64,000 nt of DNA from NCBI GenBank assembly GCA_028386065.3, contig JAKUCV010001966.1:342288-406287 (forward strand). The letters run 5' to 3'. Shown here one piece after another: positions 10,727 to 21,084 of this stretch (positions within the stretch are counted from its first letter, which is position 1; each line of letters begins with the position of its first letter). The position numbers and the translations under genes were made by a program. The DNA comes from Turnera subulata. Its lineage: Eukaryota; Streptophyta; Magnoliopsida; Malpighiales; Passifloraceae. The notes under the pieces were generated by a model. The model did no database searches and was not told the origin of the DNA. It worked only from the letters and a program-made list of their open reading frames with translations.

Positions 10727-13564
10727 TGAAGCGCCCCGACCCGTATTTACCGTAAAACAGTAAACACGTGCCGAAACTATTCATAATGATAGAACAGACA
10801 GTACAACGTGCAAATATTATACAATAGCAACTATCAATACAACTGTCACCCACACTCGAGGACCATTATTCAATCCAAACACAGTGCTCTCAGCAGCAGC
10901 AGATAGTATCAGTAATATACATGTCACAGGAATTCAGCAATACAGCAATATATATCACACAGCAGCGGAAATGTAGTACAACATCATAAGCAATAGAATA
11001 GCAGCGGAAGACTTATGCACATGCAACGGTGGTATGGATCCGGAGTCAGGTGGAGAAGAAAGCAGCAGCCATCGAACATCGTACCTGAACTACGGAAACA
11101 ACTTAACCTACGGGATGAAACCCCGCATGCGAGGGGTGAGTCCGAAGTGCTCACCGACGAAGGATAAAAAGTGATATGCAAGCAACCGTAATACTTAAAA
11201 CAAACACAGACAAGCAACAACATATCTCAACAACTGAGCCAAGGCCAAAAGAATGCTTAATTATTATTCCCAGTTTTATCTTCCGGGCCCCCGTCACTGG
11301 ACAAGCTAGGGTCGTACCTGGTTATTAATTAATTCCGGATGCTAGGTCAAGAACCAATCCACATATTAGAACAACCGGATATTCGGCATATCCGAGCCAC
11401 CGCGGATATTCGGCATATCCGAGCCACTGGGTATTCAGTATACCCCTACCTCAGGCGACGTCATGCCAACCAGATATTCGGCATATCTGAGCCTCTGCGG
11501 ATATTCGGCATATCCGAGCCACTGCGGATATTCGGCATATCCGAGCACTGGGTATTCGGTATACCCTACCCACAGGCATGATGGCCAACCAAACCAAAAA
11601 CCGACCATAGCATCCTAAAATTAATTTTCAAACCATTGGGTCGTACCACTACTTTCCACATGACAATTATATCAACATCTCAAATCATTTCCAGTTTCAA
11701 TTCCAATTCCTTTTCCTCAATTTCCACAGTCAATAGTTCAACATCAATCTCAGCATATTATCCACAGAATCAATATCACAGTTCAAAAGCAACAATAATA
11801 TCCACAGCAGATATTCAGCCAACAATCAACAATTCAGCAGTTCAATCGAACAACAAAGCACACAAAGTATTACAGGCAACATAACAAGGGTTATCCATCC
11901 TCACCTTAGCCGATATCAACTATGAAATTGTTCAGCAAGTTCCAAGTCCGGTTCCTCAGCAAATGGTTCGTTATCAACTCTTATATCAATCAAATAATAT
12001 GCACACATAAGATGGTATGCAAATGTTATGCTAATACTGTATACCGTAAATTAAATATATACTCGGCTCGGTTACTCCCCCGGTTTAATTCTCCATTATT
12101 ATCATCATTCACCATTTACTTTCAAGTGTCATAATACCCTTCTATACTTATTCCTATACCCGGGTACTATTCCGGTATTTTACTACCTTGATAATACCCT
12201 TTCCAAAATTTATTTCCTAGGTATGTACTTTCCAAAATATTATTTCTACGAATTATTATTTTTCTTCCATACCATATAATATTTTTCCAAAATTATTTCC
12301 TCAAAATATTTATTTCCATAGCATAATATATTTTCCAATCTCATTTTTATTTTCTTCCATTTTATTTTCCTTCCCAGATTTCATTTTCTTTCTATTTCTT
12401 TCATTTTTTTTTTTACTAAATCGGACTGGGCCCCAGAACCCAAGCCCAGGCTCAAGGCCCAAGCCCAGCCAGTTAGAACCCATCAGCCCCAGGCCAGGCC
12501 TACGCATAGGCCCAGGCGTGTTAGCCCAGACCACGAGCCCAAGGCCCAGGTCACGATCTACAGACCCAAATCACATCCAGGCGCGGGTCAACCCATACCC
12601 ACGTTCCCGGGTCGGACCTCCTCATTCGGGTATGCTCACCTTGCCTTGCAGAGGTGGCGGCGTGGCGAGACGGGCTGCTTGGTGAGGTGATGACGGCGTG
12701 AGGCACGGCGACCGCGAGCAGGATGGCGCGGTGATGAGGCCGGCAGAGGCAGGGAGTGCTGGTGGCGTCGCTGCGGCCGGCGGTGTCGAGGTGGGGCTCG
12801 GGCGCGCGTCACATGAGGGAAGGAAGAGGAAGGAGAAATAGGGAAGCCGGACGAGCAGGGCGGCGGTCGACACGGTGCGACGAGGAGGAAGAGAGGAGGT
12901 TGGAGATGGCAGTTGGGGGGTCGGCGAGGTGGCTCACGGCGGCGGTGAAGGAAGAGAAGAAAAATAAAAGAGAAAGGAGGAGGGTGGCTCTTTGCAAAAC
13001 GCTGTAGTTTTGCTGATTTGTGTGTGTGTTGTGTTTTCTTTTTTTTTTTTCTTTTGTTTCACTGGTTGTGAATTTGCAGGGAAGAGGAGTAGAAAAGCTG
13101 GGTTGCAGAAAATGGAAGGGAAATGGTGATGGCGTGTGGAAGGCAGAAGAATAATAGTTTATAGGAAGCAAATCACTGGTATTTCACATGTATAATAGAT
13201 AGTTCACAGGCTAAATAGGAGTTGGCGGCTGAATAATTGAACTTCAATTATGCAGTTACTATGCTGCATGTGAAGTGTGACCCACCTGGACCAGAAAATA
13301 TCCGGTATACCCACTTATCTTATTTCTGGTCCGATAATTCGAGAATAATCCCGGCTTTTCCGAAGATTCCCGGACCCGGAAAAATCCCAACTTCGGTCCG
13401 TAAAATCCGCAGAAAATTCCCGAACGTGGGTCAAGGCTCGGTTTCAGAATCCAATACTCAATTTACCATAATTTAATTACCCAAGATTAAAAATCATTGG
13501 TAAATTACTGTACATTAACTTAAACAGTCCCGGTAAAAATGAAATTTTTACCTGGGCTGTTACA
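10727..13564 (-). mobile_element. 3' LTR of the chromovirus (left copy, 2838 bp)
   Basis: Minus-strand ends TGTAACAGCCCAGG...GGGGCGCTTCA. Carries a GC-rich stretch (12640-12960), a pyrimidine-rich tract, and an array of short hairpins at 11377-11567. A polypurine-like AAGGTGGGTAGGC precedes it on the minus strand (13565-13577). ORFs within are short and unsupported. Confidence 0.92.
11377..11567. repeat. Array of seven short hairpin repeats in the LTR
   Basis: Repeated GGATATTCGGCATATCC (6-bp arms, 5-nt loop) alternating with GGGTATTCRGTATACCC variants. Arms stay complementary while sequence varies between units. Repeated in the other LTR at 17809-17999; an analogous but different array lies at 20225-20490. 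Confidence 0.8.
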
Positions 13565-13598
13565 GCCTACCCACCTTAAAAAATTTCGTCCCCGAAAT

Positions 13599-14550
13599 TC
13601 ACTCCGAAGCTGTGAACAAGTGCGGATACTGGGTACGCATATGCTCCTCAACTTCCCACGTGGATTCATTCGCAGAGTGCTTGCTCCACTTAACCTTTAC
13701 CATCGGAATAACTCTGTTCCTCAACTGTCTGACTTCCCGGGCAAGAATCTGCTCCGGCATTTCTGTATATGTAAGATCCTCTGCGACCTCAAAATCTACT
13801 GTAGTAACCACATGGCTCGGATCCGATCTGTACCTCCTCAACATGGAAACATGGAACACATCATGAATCCGTGACAACTCCTCCGGTAGAGATAATCTGT
13901 ACGCCAGGGGTCCAACCCTTTCCACAATCTCATACGGTCCAATGTACCTGGGACTTAGCTTCCCTCTTTTCCCGAATCTGATTACACCTTTCCACGGTGC
14001 AACTCGGAGGAAAACTTGTTCTCCCACTTGGTACTCCATCTCTCGATGATGCTTATCAGCATAGCTCTTTTGTCGGTCCTGTGCTGCTCTCATACTTTGC
14101 TTAACTGTCTGAATCTTGTCAACAGTCTGCTTAACCAAATCTGGACCAACGATCAAACGGAGACCTTCTTCATCCCAACAAACTGGACTTTGGCACTTCC
14201 TTCCGTAAAGAGCTTCAAACGGAGGCATGCCAATACTGGAATGATAACTGTTGTTATAAGCAAACTCCGCTAAAGGCAAATACTGATCCCAACTCCCACT
14301 GAAGTTAAGAGCACAAGCCCTTAGCATATCTTCTAGTATCTGGATAGTCCTCTCCGACTGTCCATCAGTCTGAGGATGGAATGCAGTACTAAAACTCAGC
14401 TTCGTCCCCAAAGCTGTTTGCAGACTCTTCCAGAACCGTAATGTGAATCTCGGATCCCTGTCTGAGACTATGGACTTGGGAATTCCATGTAGTCTCACAA
14501 TCTCTGCAGCGTACTGCTTCGCCAACTTATCCAAGGTGTCTGTCTGTCCT
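13599..14550 (-). pseudogene. Chromovirus integrase (C-terminal part of core), GPY/F domain and chromodomain
   Basis: Open from 14534 to 13599 and in frame up to about 14550. It shows the second catalytic Asp in SDRDPRF, the catalytic Glu region in TDGQSERTIQ, LAEFAYNNS and PFEALYGRKC. The GPY/F module (YIGPYEIVERVGPLAYRL) is followed by a C-terminal chromodomain-like segment (KVKWSKHSANESTWEVEEHM). Chromodomains of this class guide integration into chromatin (family knowledge). The upstream part with the first catalytic Asp is not readable in normal orientation; see 14551-14697. Confidence 0.93.
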
Positions 14551-14697
14551 TACCCTTCTTTTACCCGACTAAAACATTCAGCTAGTTGCTATTGGGTCTA
14601 CCGTAGTACGACAGAGGCCCAGTTGCCATTAGGTTGGTGTTTTAGGTACCATTAGTAGAGGGTGAAGGTGAGACCGTGACTGTTTCTAGAGTAAAAG
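14551..14697 (-). other. In-place complemented segment: missing integrase core readable only by reversing without complementing
   Basis: Read normally on either strand this 147-bp stretch gives nonsense. Reading the + strand letters from 14697 down to 14551 without complementing gives, in frame with both neighbours, the expected integrase core: PEWKWE, MDFVVGLP, then DAIWVIVDRLTKSAHF, which holds the first catalytic Asp region. The left edge joins in frame to the DTLDKLAK residues and the right edge to the RGRP residues after the HHCC finger. Thus the bases are the complement of what is expected at the same positions, not an inversion. Edges are good to a few bases. Confidence 0.88.
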
Positions 14698-15187
14698 GGT
14701 CGACCTCGCTGATGCTCAGCTTTCACTTGCTGGCAAGTGATACACTTAGCCACATACTCGGCTACATCCTTCTTCATATGTGGCCACCAAAAATGACTCC
14801 TCAAATTCTGGTACATCTTGGTACTCCCGGAGTGCTTAGCGTACGGTGTCATATGTCCTTCTTCTAGAATCTGACTGCGTAGGTCACCAACACTGGGTAC
14901 ACATAGGCGCTTTCCCAACATCAATGCACTATCCTCCGCTATGTGGAACTTATCTTCCTTTCCACTACGGACTGCTTCCTTCAGCTTGATCAGGTCGGGA
15001 TCTCCATCTTGTAACTCCACAATCCAGCCCCTCAGGTTAGATTTGACTTCAACATGTGTCAACAAAGCTCCTGTCTCGTCGATTGACAAATCAACTCCCA
15101 TCTTCCTTAACTCAATGAGTGAGGACATCGAGTAGGTCGTGGAAGCATCTTCTGGTTGTCTCCGGCTCAAAGCATCTGCTACAAACA
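14698..15187 (-). pseudogene. Chromovirus RNase H end, linker and integrase HHCC zinc finger
   Basis: Begins with ADALSRR, the typical end of the gypsy RNase H, then a linker, then the integrase zinc finger with H-S-G-S-T-K, H-F-W-W-P, and C-I-T-C spacing (about 14725-14845). It is separated from the RT/RNase H frame by a single extra T near 15186 (GKANV is followed out of frame). Normal orientation ends at 14698, where the in-place complemented segment starts. Confidence 0.88.
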
Positions 15188-16575
15188 TTAGCTTTTCCCG
15201 GATGATACTCAATAGTACAATCATAATCATTCAGTAACTCAACCCAACGTCTTTGTCGCAGGTTAAGCTCTTTCTGAGTCATGATGTACTTGAGACTCTT
15301 GTGATCTGTGAAAATCCGGCATCTTTCTCCAAACAGATAATGTCGCCAGATCTTCAAAGCAAGAATCATTGCGGCCATCTCCAAGTCATGTGTCGGATAG
15401 TTCTTCTCGTGTGGCCTCAACTGTCTCGAAGCATAGGCTATCACTCGGCCTTCTTGCATCAGAACAGCTCCCAAACCAAGACCTGAAGCATCGCAGAACA
15501 GCACGTACTCCGCTCCTGGCTTAGGCACTGTCAAGACTGGTGCTGTTGTCAGCTTCTTCTTAAGTTCTTCAAAACTCTTCTGGCAGGCATCACTCCATAC
15601 AAAGACTTGGTCTTTCTTTAACAGCTTGGTCATGGGACTAGCTATCAAAGAGAAACCCTCGATGAATCTTCGGTAATATCCTGCAAGGCCAAGAAAACTC
15701 CTGACTTCTGGTACCGTCTTGGGCGGCTCCCATTCCAAAACAGCCTTTACTTTAGCAGGATCAACCTTAATTCCATCCCCGGATACAACATGTCCAAGGA
15801 ATGCAACTTCTTCAAGCCAGAACTCACACTTGCTAAACTTGGCATACAACTCCTTCTCTCGCAACCTCTGAAGCACTACCCTCAGGTGCTCTTCATGTTC
15901 TTCCCTATTCTTGGAGTATATCAAGATGTCATCGATGAAGACTACCACAAACTTGTCCAAGAACTCGTTCAAGACCAAGTGCATCAAGCACATGAAAACT
16001 GCAGGTGCATTGGTCAAGCCAAAAGGAACCACTGTGAACTCAAAATGACCATACCGAGTGCGGAAAGCTGTCTTCGGTATGTCCTTCTCTGCAATCTTGA
16101 CCTGATGGTAACCAGATCGAAGATCAATCTTAGAAAATATAGTAGCTCCCTGTAACTGATCAAAAAGATCATCAATCCTGGGAAGCGGATACTTATTCTT
16201 CACTGTCACCTTGTTCAGCTGTCGGTAGTCCACACACATGCGCAAACTACCATCCTTCTTCTTTACAAAGAGGACTGGTGATCCCCAAGGTGAAGTACTA
16301 GGTCTGATGAAACCTTTCTTTAACAGCTCATACAACTGTTTCTTCAACTCCTGGAGTTCTTTCGGTGCCATCCGATATGGTGCCATCGAGATAGGTGTCA
16401 CTCCTGGCATCAAATCGATGGTGTACTCAACTTCTCTGTCAGGTGGCAATCCTAGAAAATCCTCCGAAAACACATCTGGAAACTCTTTGACAACTATGAT
16501 GTCTCCCGAAACCGGAGTCTGAACTTCTTTGCCCTTGACATGAGTCAACAAGGCATCTGGACCTTGTGGCTTCAT
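15187..16575 (-). pseudogene. Chromovirus reverse transcriptase and RNase H
   Basis: Long continuous frame. RT palm motifs seen: [49 protein letters not shown] and the catalytic FIDDILIYS (YxDD-type). Connection and RNase H follow ([41 protein letters not shown]). One-base insertion at the end shifts the frame. Enzymatic residues look intact, so this part is well preserved, consistent with the low LTR divergence. Confidence 0.93.
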
Positions 16576-16815
16576 TCCGACATCCTGGTTAGCAGAGATG
16601 CTACGCGTAGCAGCAACTCTCTTAATACCCGTTACCCAAACTTATCGTTCACCATCGAAAGTCAGCAGCACTTTCTTGGTCCAACAATTCACCAGGGCAT
16701 TATATCTCGACAACCAATCCATTCCTAGGATGATATTGAAACCTCCCATGTTCATCACAACCAACCGAGCAAGAAAAACCTCACTATCGTACGAAAGAGA
16801 ATCGTCTCTGCACAT
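16576..16815 (-). pseudogene. C-terminal part of the chromovirus aspartic protease
   Basis: Reading minus, SEVFLARLVVMNMGGF leads into ILGMDWL, the conserved end of gypsy retropepsins, and then a linker to RT. One stop codon interrupts it near 16640. The active-site part is absent in normal orientation and found in the neighbouring in-place complemented segment. Confidence 0.82.
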
Positions 16816-17003
16816 TTGGGAATTGGACTGGTGATATGGGCGTCCATTGGATTGGGAGTAGCCTGTACAATTTGAGAGAAAGAATGGTGATACAACATAT
16901 CGTTTTGGAACTCGCTATTTTCTTACACACCGTGGTCCTAGATAGTTTGACATACGTTATATTGGTTTTTGACATTTCCATGGACGCTACTGTAGCTATA
17001 GAT
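16816..17003 (-). other. Second in-place complemented segment: protease active-site region
   Basis: Reading the + strand from about 17003 down to 16816 without complementing gives GTFTVFGYIAYSL, then DPGATHSFI, the retropepsin active-site motif, and a continuing protease-like frame (CPMRVRLPAG). Codon phase matches the normal-sense frame on both sides (at 16813-16815 and at 17002-17004). In normal reading the stretch has stops in the relevant frame. Same anomaly as 14551-14697 in the same element. Edges uncertain by about 10 bases. Confidence 0.82.
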
Positions 17004-17143
17004 CCACTGAAGGTGCATGCTGATTCCCTCCAACCGGATCCATTCGTCTTACCCTATATGAGAATGTATATGCATGCATATTATACTAACTCATGACAGA
17101 CTATGCACAAATAATCACAGCAACACCCAAGGACCTACTGCCC
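17004..17143 (-). other. 5' leader and possible 13-14 codon gag stub
   Basis: After the PBS the minus strand has about 100 nt of leader and an ATG at 17043 opening MDPVGGNQHAPSVD before the normal sense ends. A full gag would need over 1 kb; it is missing. I infer a deletion from early gag to protease; the junction coincides with the edge of the complemented segment. Confidence 0.5.
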
Positions 17144-17155
17144 GCTCCGCTACCA
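17144..17155 (-). other. Primer binding site TGGTAGCGGAGC of the chromovirus
   Basis: Three nucleotides after the 5' LTR end. It differs at two positions from the initiator-Met PBS TGGTATCAGAGC. The same 12 nt occur as the PBS of the copia element at 55366-55377. Confidence 0.75.
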
Positions 17156-17158
17156 AAC

Positions 17159-19917
17159 TGAAGCGCCCCGACCCGTATTTACCGTAAAACAGTAAACACG
17201 TGCCGAAACTATTCATAATGATAGAACAGACAGTACAACGTGCAAATATTATACAATAGCAACTATCAATACAACTGTCACCCACACTCGGGGACCATTA
17301 TTCAATCCAAACACAGTGCTCTCAGCAGCAGCAGATAGTATCAGTAATATACATGTCACAGGAATTCAGCAGTACAACAATATATATCACACAGCAGCGG
17401 AAATGTAGTACAGCATCATAAGCAATAGAATAGCAGTGGAAGACTTATGCACATGCAACGGTGGTATGGATCCGGAGTCAGGTGGAGAAGAAAGCAGCAG
17501 CCATCGAACATCGTACCTGAACTACGGAAACAACTTAACCTACGGGATGAAACCCTGCAGGCGAGGGGTGAGTCTGAAGTGCTCACCGACGAAGGATAAA
17601 CAGTGATATGCAAGCAACCGTAATACTTAAAACAAACACAGACAAGCAACAACATATCTCAACAACTGAGCCAAGGCCAAAAGAATGCTTAATTATTATT
17701 ACCAGTTTTATCTTCCGGGCCCCCGTCACTGGACAAGCTAGGGTCGTACCTGGTTATTAATTAATTCCGGATGCTAGGTCAAGAACCAATCCACATATTA
17801 GAACAACCGGATATTCGGCATATCCGAGCCACCGCGGATATTCGGCATATCCGAGCCACTGGGTATTCAGTATACCCCTACCTCAGGCGACGTCATGCCA
17901 ACCAGATATTCGGCATATCTGAGCCTCTGCGGATATTCGGCATATCCGAGCCATTGCGGATATTCGGCATATCCGAGCACTGGGTATTCGGTATACCCTA
18001 ACCACAGGCATGACGGCCAACCAAACCAAAAACCGACCATAGCATCTTAAAATTAATTTTCAAACCATTGGGTCGTACCACTACTTTCCACATGACAATT
18101 ATATCAACATCTCAAATCATTTCCAGTTTCAATTCCAATTCCTTTTCCTCAATTTCCACAGTCAATAGTTCAACATCAATCTCAGCATATTATCCACAGA
18201 ATCAATATCACAGTTCAAAAGCAACAATAATATCCACAGCAGATATTCAGCCAACAATCAACAATTCAGCAGTTCAATCAAACAACAAAGCACACAAAGT
18301 ATTACAGGCAACATAACAAGGGTTATCAACTCCTATATCAATCAAATAATATGCACACATAAGATGGTATGCAAATGTTATGCTAATACTGTATACCGTA
18401 AATTAAATATATACTCGGCTCGGTTACTCCCCCGGTTTAATTCTCCATTATTATCATTATTCACCATTTACTTTCAAGTGTCATAATACCCTTCTATACT
18501 TATTCCTATACCCGGGTACTATTCCGGTATTTTACTACCTTGATAATACCCTTTCCAAAATTTATTTCCTAGGTATGTACTTTCCAAAATATTATTTCTA
18601 CGAATTATTATTTTTCTTCCATACCATATAATATTTTTCCAAAATTATTTCCTCACAATATTTATTTCCATAGCATAATATATTTTCCAATCTCATTTTT
18701 ATTTTCTTCCATTTTATTTTCCTTCCCAGATTTCATTTTCTTTCTATTTCTTTCTTCTTTTTTTTTACTAAATCGGACTGGGCCCCAGAACCCAAGCCCA
18801 GGCTCAAGGCCCAAGCCCAGCCAGTTAGAACCCATCAGCCCCAGGCCAGGCCCGCGCATAGGCCCAGGCGTGTTAGCCCAGACCACGAGCCCAAGGCCCA
18901 GGTCACGATCCACAGACCCAAATCACATCCAGGCGCGGGTCAACCCATACCCACGTTCCCGGGTCGGACCTCCTCATTCGGGTATGCTCACCTTGCCTTA
19001 CAGAGGTGGCGGCGTGGCGAGACGGGCTGCTTGGTGAGGCGACGACGGCGTGAGGCACGGCGACCGCGAGCAGGATGGCGCGGTGACGAGGCCGGCAGAG
19101 GCAGGGAGTGCTGGTGGCGTCGTTGCGGCCGGCGGTGTCGAGGTGGGGCTCGGGCGCGCGTCACACGAGGGAAGGAAGAGGAAGGAGAAATAGGGAAGCC
19201 GGACGAGCAGGGCGGCGGTCGACACGGTGCGACGAGGAGGAAGAGAGGATGTTGGAGATGGCAGTTGGGGGGTCGGCGAGGTGGCTCACGGCGGCAGTGA
19301 AGGAAGAGAAGAAAAAGAAAAGAGAAAGGAGGAGGGGTGGCTCTTTGCAAAACGCTGTAGTTTTGCTGATTTGTGTGTGTGTTGTGTTTTCTTTTTTTTT
19401 TTTCTTTTGTTTTACTGGTTGTGAATTTGCAGGGAAGAGGAGTAGAAAAGCTGGGTTGCAGAAGATGGAAGGGAAATGGTGATGGCATGTGGAAGGCAGA
19501 AGAATAATAGTTTATAGGAAGCAAATCACTGGTATTTCACATGTATAATAGATAGTTCACAGGCTAAATAGGAATTGGCGGCTGAATAATTGAACTTCAA
19601 TTATGCAGTTACTATGCTGCATGTGAAGTGTGACCCACTTGGACCAGAAAATATCCGGTATACCCACTTATCTTATTTCTGGTCCGATAATTCGAGAATA
19701 ATCCCGGTTTTTCCGAAGATTCCTGGACCTGGAAAAATCCCAACTTCGGTCCGTAAAATCCGCAGAAAATTCCCGAACGTGGGTCAAGGCTCGGTTTCAG
19801 AATCCAATACTCAATTTACCATAATTTAATTACCCAAGATTAAAAATCATTGGTAAATTACTGTACATTAACTTAAACAGTCCCGGTAAAAATGAAATTT
19901 TTACCTGGGCTGTTACA
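17159..19917 (-). mobile_element. 5' LTR of the chromovirus (right copy, 2759 bp)
   Basis: Near-identical to 10727-13564. Main difference is a 79-bp deletion at about 18326, between GTTATC direct repeats present in the other copy, typical of slippage or microhomology deletion. Hairpin array at 17809-17999. Ends TGTAACAGCCC (minus) at 19917. Confidence 0.92.
17809..17999. repeat. Hairpin array in the right LTR
   Basis: Same seven-unit array as at 11377-11567, with a single visible change (CCATTGC for CCACTGC) in the spacer. Confidence 0.8.
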
Positions 19918-20224
19918 GTTTTGTTGTATAGGTTCGGATATCGGACAGTTTCCCGAGGAGCCGGCCTTGGTACCGGTTATTGTTTCCGGAGTTGAGTAAT
20001 GCCAAGGTGAGGATGGATTTCCTTCAATATGTGCCTGTATTACTCGGTTATTGTGTTTGATGTTTATTGCACTGTTGGTTGTTGCATTTGTTGTGATTGT
20101 TGTTGGGATGTCTCTTCCAGTATTTTGATTTGGTTTTTGGGATGTTTATTCCCATGCGTCGGGTTTTGGATATTTATTTTCGTGTCTTTGGCCATAAGTA
20201 TAATGGAGTGAATAATAATTTGTG

Positions 20225-20490
20225 ATAAGGATATCGATCCTTGGTTTTGGATTGGGATGTCTATCCTGGTATATTGGTTAGGGATGTTGATCCCTGTGAT
20301 TTGGTTTTGATGATGATAATATAATTGTCACGTGGTAAGTAGTGGTACGACTCGATAGTTTAAGACTGTTTCGTGGTGGCCGTGACCTGGGTTACTTGTG
20401 ATATGCATGTCTATACTTGGGATGTCTATCCCGTGATTATTTTTTGGATGTCTATCCCTAGATTCGTATTTTTGGGATGTCGATCCCTGG
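20225..20490. repeat. Diverged hairpin repeats in the outer LTR (GGGATGTCTATCCC type)
   Basis: About six units of the form GGGAT-gtct/gtcg/gttg-ATCCC, spaced unevenly. It occupies the corresponding part of the outer LTR but has a different arm sequence from GGATAT...ATATCC, so structure is kept more than sequence. Confidence 0.6.
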
Positions 20491-21084
20491 GTTCTCTTGG
20501 ATTTGGTCTGGCACCCAAAATATGTTGATAACCAGGTCTGACCTCTAGCTTATTCGTGACGGGGCCCGGAAAGATAAAATTGGAAATTGGAATTTTATTT
20601 GAGTCTTTTTGGTCTTGGACCGGTTTTGGGTCGAGTCTTTGTTTTGATGTGTTTGGCTATTTAGCCTGTGTTTGCTTTGAGTAATTATAGTGTTGCATAT
20701 TGATTGTCTATCCTTCGTCGGTGAGCACTTCGGACTCACCCCTCACCCGCGGGCTTTCATCCCGTAGGATGAATTATTTGTGGTACAGGTTTGATGCATT
20801 CCAGACAGGCTGCAGCGTTATTCCTTGGACAGGACTCGGATCCATAGTTTGCATCAGTGTCGTATACATTGTCTTTGTGAGTTATTAAGTCTTCCGCTGT
20901 GCATTATTTTTGCTATTGTTGGGCCATTGGGCCGGTTATGATGTTGTTGATGTTTTTATTTTGGGCTGTTGAGCCCGTGTTTCTGTTGTATACACTGTAT
21001 GCTGGGCTTAGTTTGGTTGGGTCGTCACAGTTCCGGCACGTGTTTACTGTGTACGGTAAATACGGGTCGTGGCGTTTCATATAT

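Larger units (their letters stand above)
10727..19917 (-). mobile_element. Nested Ty3/gypsy chromovirus (Tekay/Del-like), gag deleted, complete with both LTRs
   Basis: 9191 bp, minus orientation, TSD GTTTT at 10722-10726 and 19918-19922. LTRs of 2838 and 2759 bp differ by eye at roughly 1 percent plus one 79-bp deletion, so insertion looks recent. The internal region is only about 3.6 kb: PBS, short leader, at most a stub of gag, then protease, RT, RNase H, integrase and a chromodomain. No nucleocapsid CCHC knuckle is present, so it is non-autonomous. It sits inside an LTR of its own family. Confidence 0.93.
9040..21079 (+). mobile_element. Solo gypsy (chromovirus) LTR split by a nested element of the same family
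   Basis: The outer LTR starts TGTAACAGCCCGGG at 9040 and ends GGGTCGTGGCGTTTCA at 21079, with perfect TSD TATAT at 9035-9039 and 21080-21084. Without the insert (10727-19922) it is about 2844 bp, nearly the same as the 2838-bp LTR of the nested element. The ends and the block around 20715-20770 match the nested LTRs in reverse orientation. No internal region or second LTR flanks it, so it is a solo LTR. GC-rich ORFs at 9330-9983 overlap on both strands, are Pro/Ser- or Arg-rich and lie in the LTR; I do not call them genes. Confidence 0.9.

Noticed and set aside
11377..11567. CRISPR array
   Set aside because: Regular short palindromes in a plant LTR; units are back-to-back without unique spacers, and the genome is eukaryotic.
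14551..14697. Ordinary inversion as explanation for the integrase anomaly
   Set aside because: An inverted piece would read as a + strand frame in the opposite order; translating the + strand here gives stops and no integrase motifs, whereas reversal without complement works.
15790..16155. 121-aa plus-strand ORF
   Set aside because: Shadow of the chromovirus RT on the minus strand.
18988..19524. 178-aa ORF in the right LTR
   Set aside because: GC-rich LTR region; the matching ORF in the left LTR is shorter and broken, so no coding constraint.
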